A DNA stretch of 49,219 bases from an uncultured Hungatella sp. (GTDB taxonomy: Bacteria; Bacillota; Clostridia; Lachnospirales; Lachnospiraceae), in the NCBI GenBank assembly GCA_949879795.1, contig CATLBR010000022.1, positions 1-49,219 of the forward strand. Reading direction: 5' to 3'. The notes below the pieces were generated by a model that saw only the letters and a program-made list of their open reading frames with translations, ran no database searches and had not been told where the DNA came from. The first letter of the stretch is position 1, and every line of letters begins with the position of its first letter. Shown here piece by piece: positions 49,177-49,219 of this stretch. Made by a program: the position numbers and the translations under genes.

Positions 49177-49219
49177 CGGTTATAATCGGCGTGAGAGGGG
49201 GCAAAACGGGCTTGAAATG

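Overview
The window looks like a chromosome segment of a Firmicute, most likely a gut Lachnospiraceae or related Clostridia. The grounds are strong AGGAGG ribosome sites, consensus sigma-A promoters, a tryptophan T-box, ATP-type PEP carboxykinase, a CarD/YlxM neighbourhood and Clostridia-style mobile DNA. The species cannot be fixed from the sequence. A block of housekeeping and metabolic genes (about 11.5-41.3 kb) sits between two accessory regions. No tRNA, rRNA, CRISPR array, integrase or transposase was seen.

Region 1 (1-11.4 kb) is cargo of a conjugative or phage-like element: a tightly packed, all-plus run of small genes. Recognisable members are an HNH endonuclease cut by the left edge, an XRE regulator, a Rha-type regulator, a Dam-type D12 adenine methylase, a DUF6273-like protein whose 3' end looks like the variable region of a diversity-generating retroelement, a ParB-like protein, an ASCH-domain protein and a DUF5131 (Gp37/Gp68) protein. 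A shared CTCGCA-type inverted repeat precedes several of its units. The region ends with gene remnants and a strong hairpin near 11.2-11.4 kb.

Region 2 (11.5-41.3 kb) starts with an IbrA/IbrB-like pair. A 6-phospho-beta-glucosidase (minus) and a surface metallophosphoesterase (plus) then diverge from an AGGTT/AACCT repeat array. TatD, an XRE regulator and a standalone TrpB2-type tryptophan synthase under a Trp T-box follow. Next are an ABC-class ATPase coupled to a GltD-like oxidoreductase (minus), ilvN and ilvC, and a three-gene XpaC-like / VWA / TelA cluster. After a small HTH-membrane protein pair come a LysR regulator and two tandem aconitase-family LeuD-LeuC pairs. The block closes with a SleB-like cell-wall hydrolase, a YhcH-family protein, a cytosolic pectinesterase, pckA, a HAD phosphatase, a CarD-like regulator and ylxM. 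Branched-chain amino acid synthesis (ilv, leu) and its LysR control form the clearest pathway theme.

Region 3 (41.4-49.2 kb) begins directly downstream of ylxM, where ffh is normally expected. It resembles a phage satellite or defective prophage: a divergent repressor, an excisionase-like HTH protein, a degenerate CHC2-type primase domain, a VapE/VirE ATPase, a GGGGACA iteron cluster, a small DnaE-C-terminus-like protein, an HNH nuclease, two terminase-small-subunit-like proteins and a Rha regulator. It is followed by a 927-bp non-coding stretch rich in palindromes and inverted repeats, then an HTH protein that probably opens another mobile module beyond the right edge.
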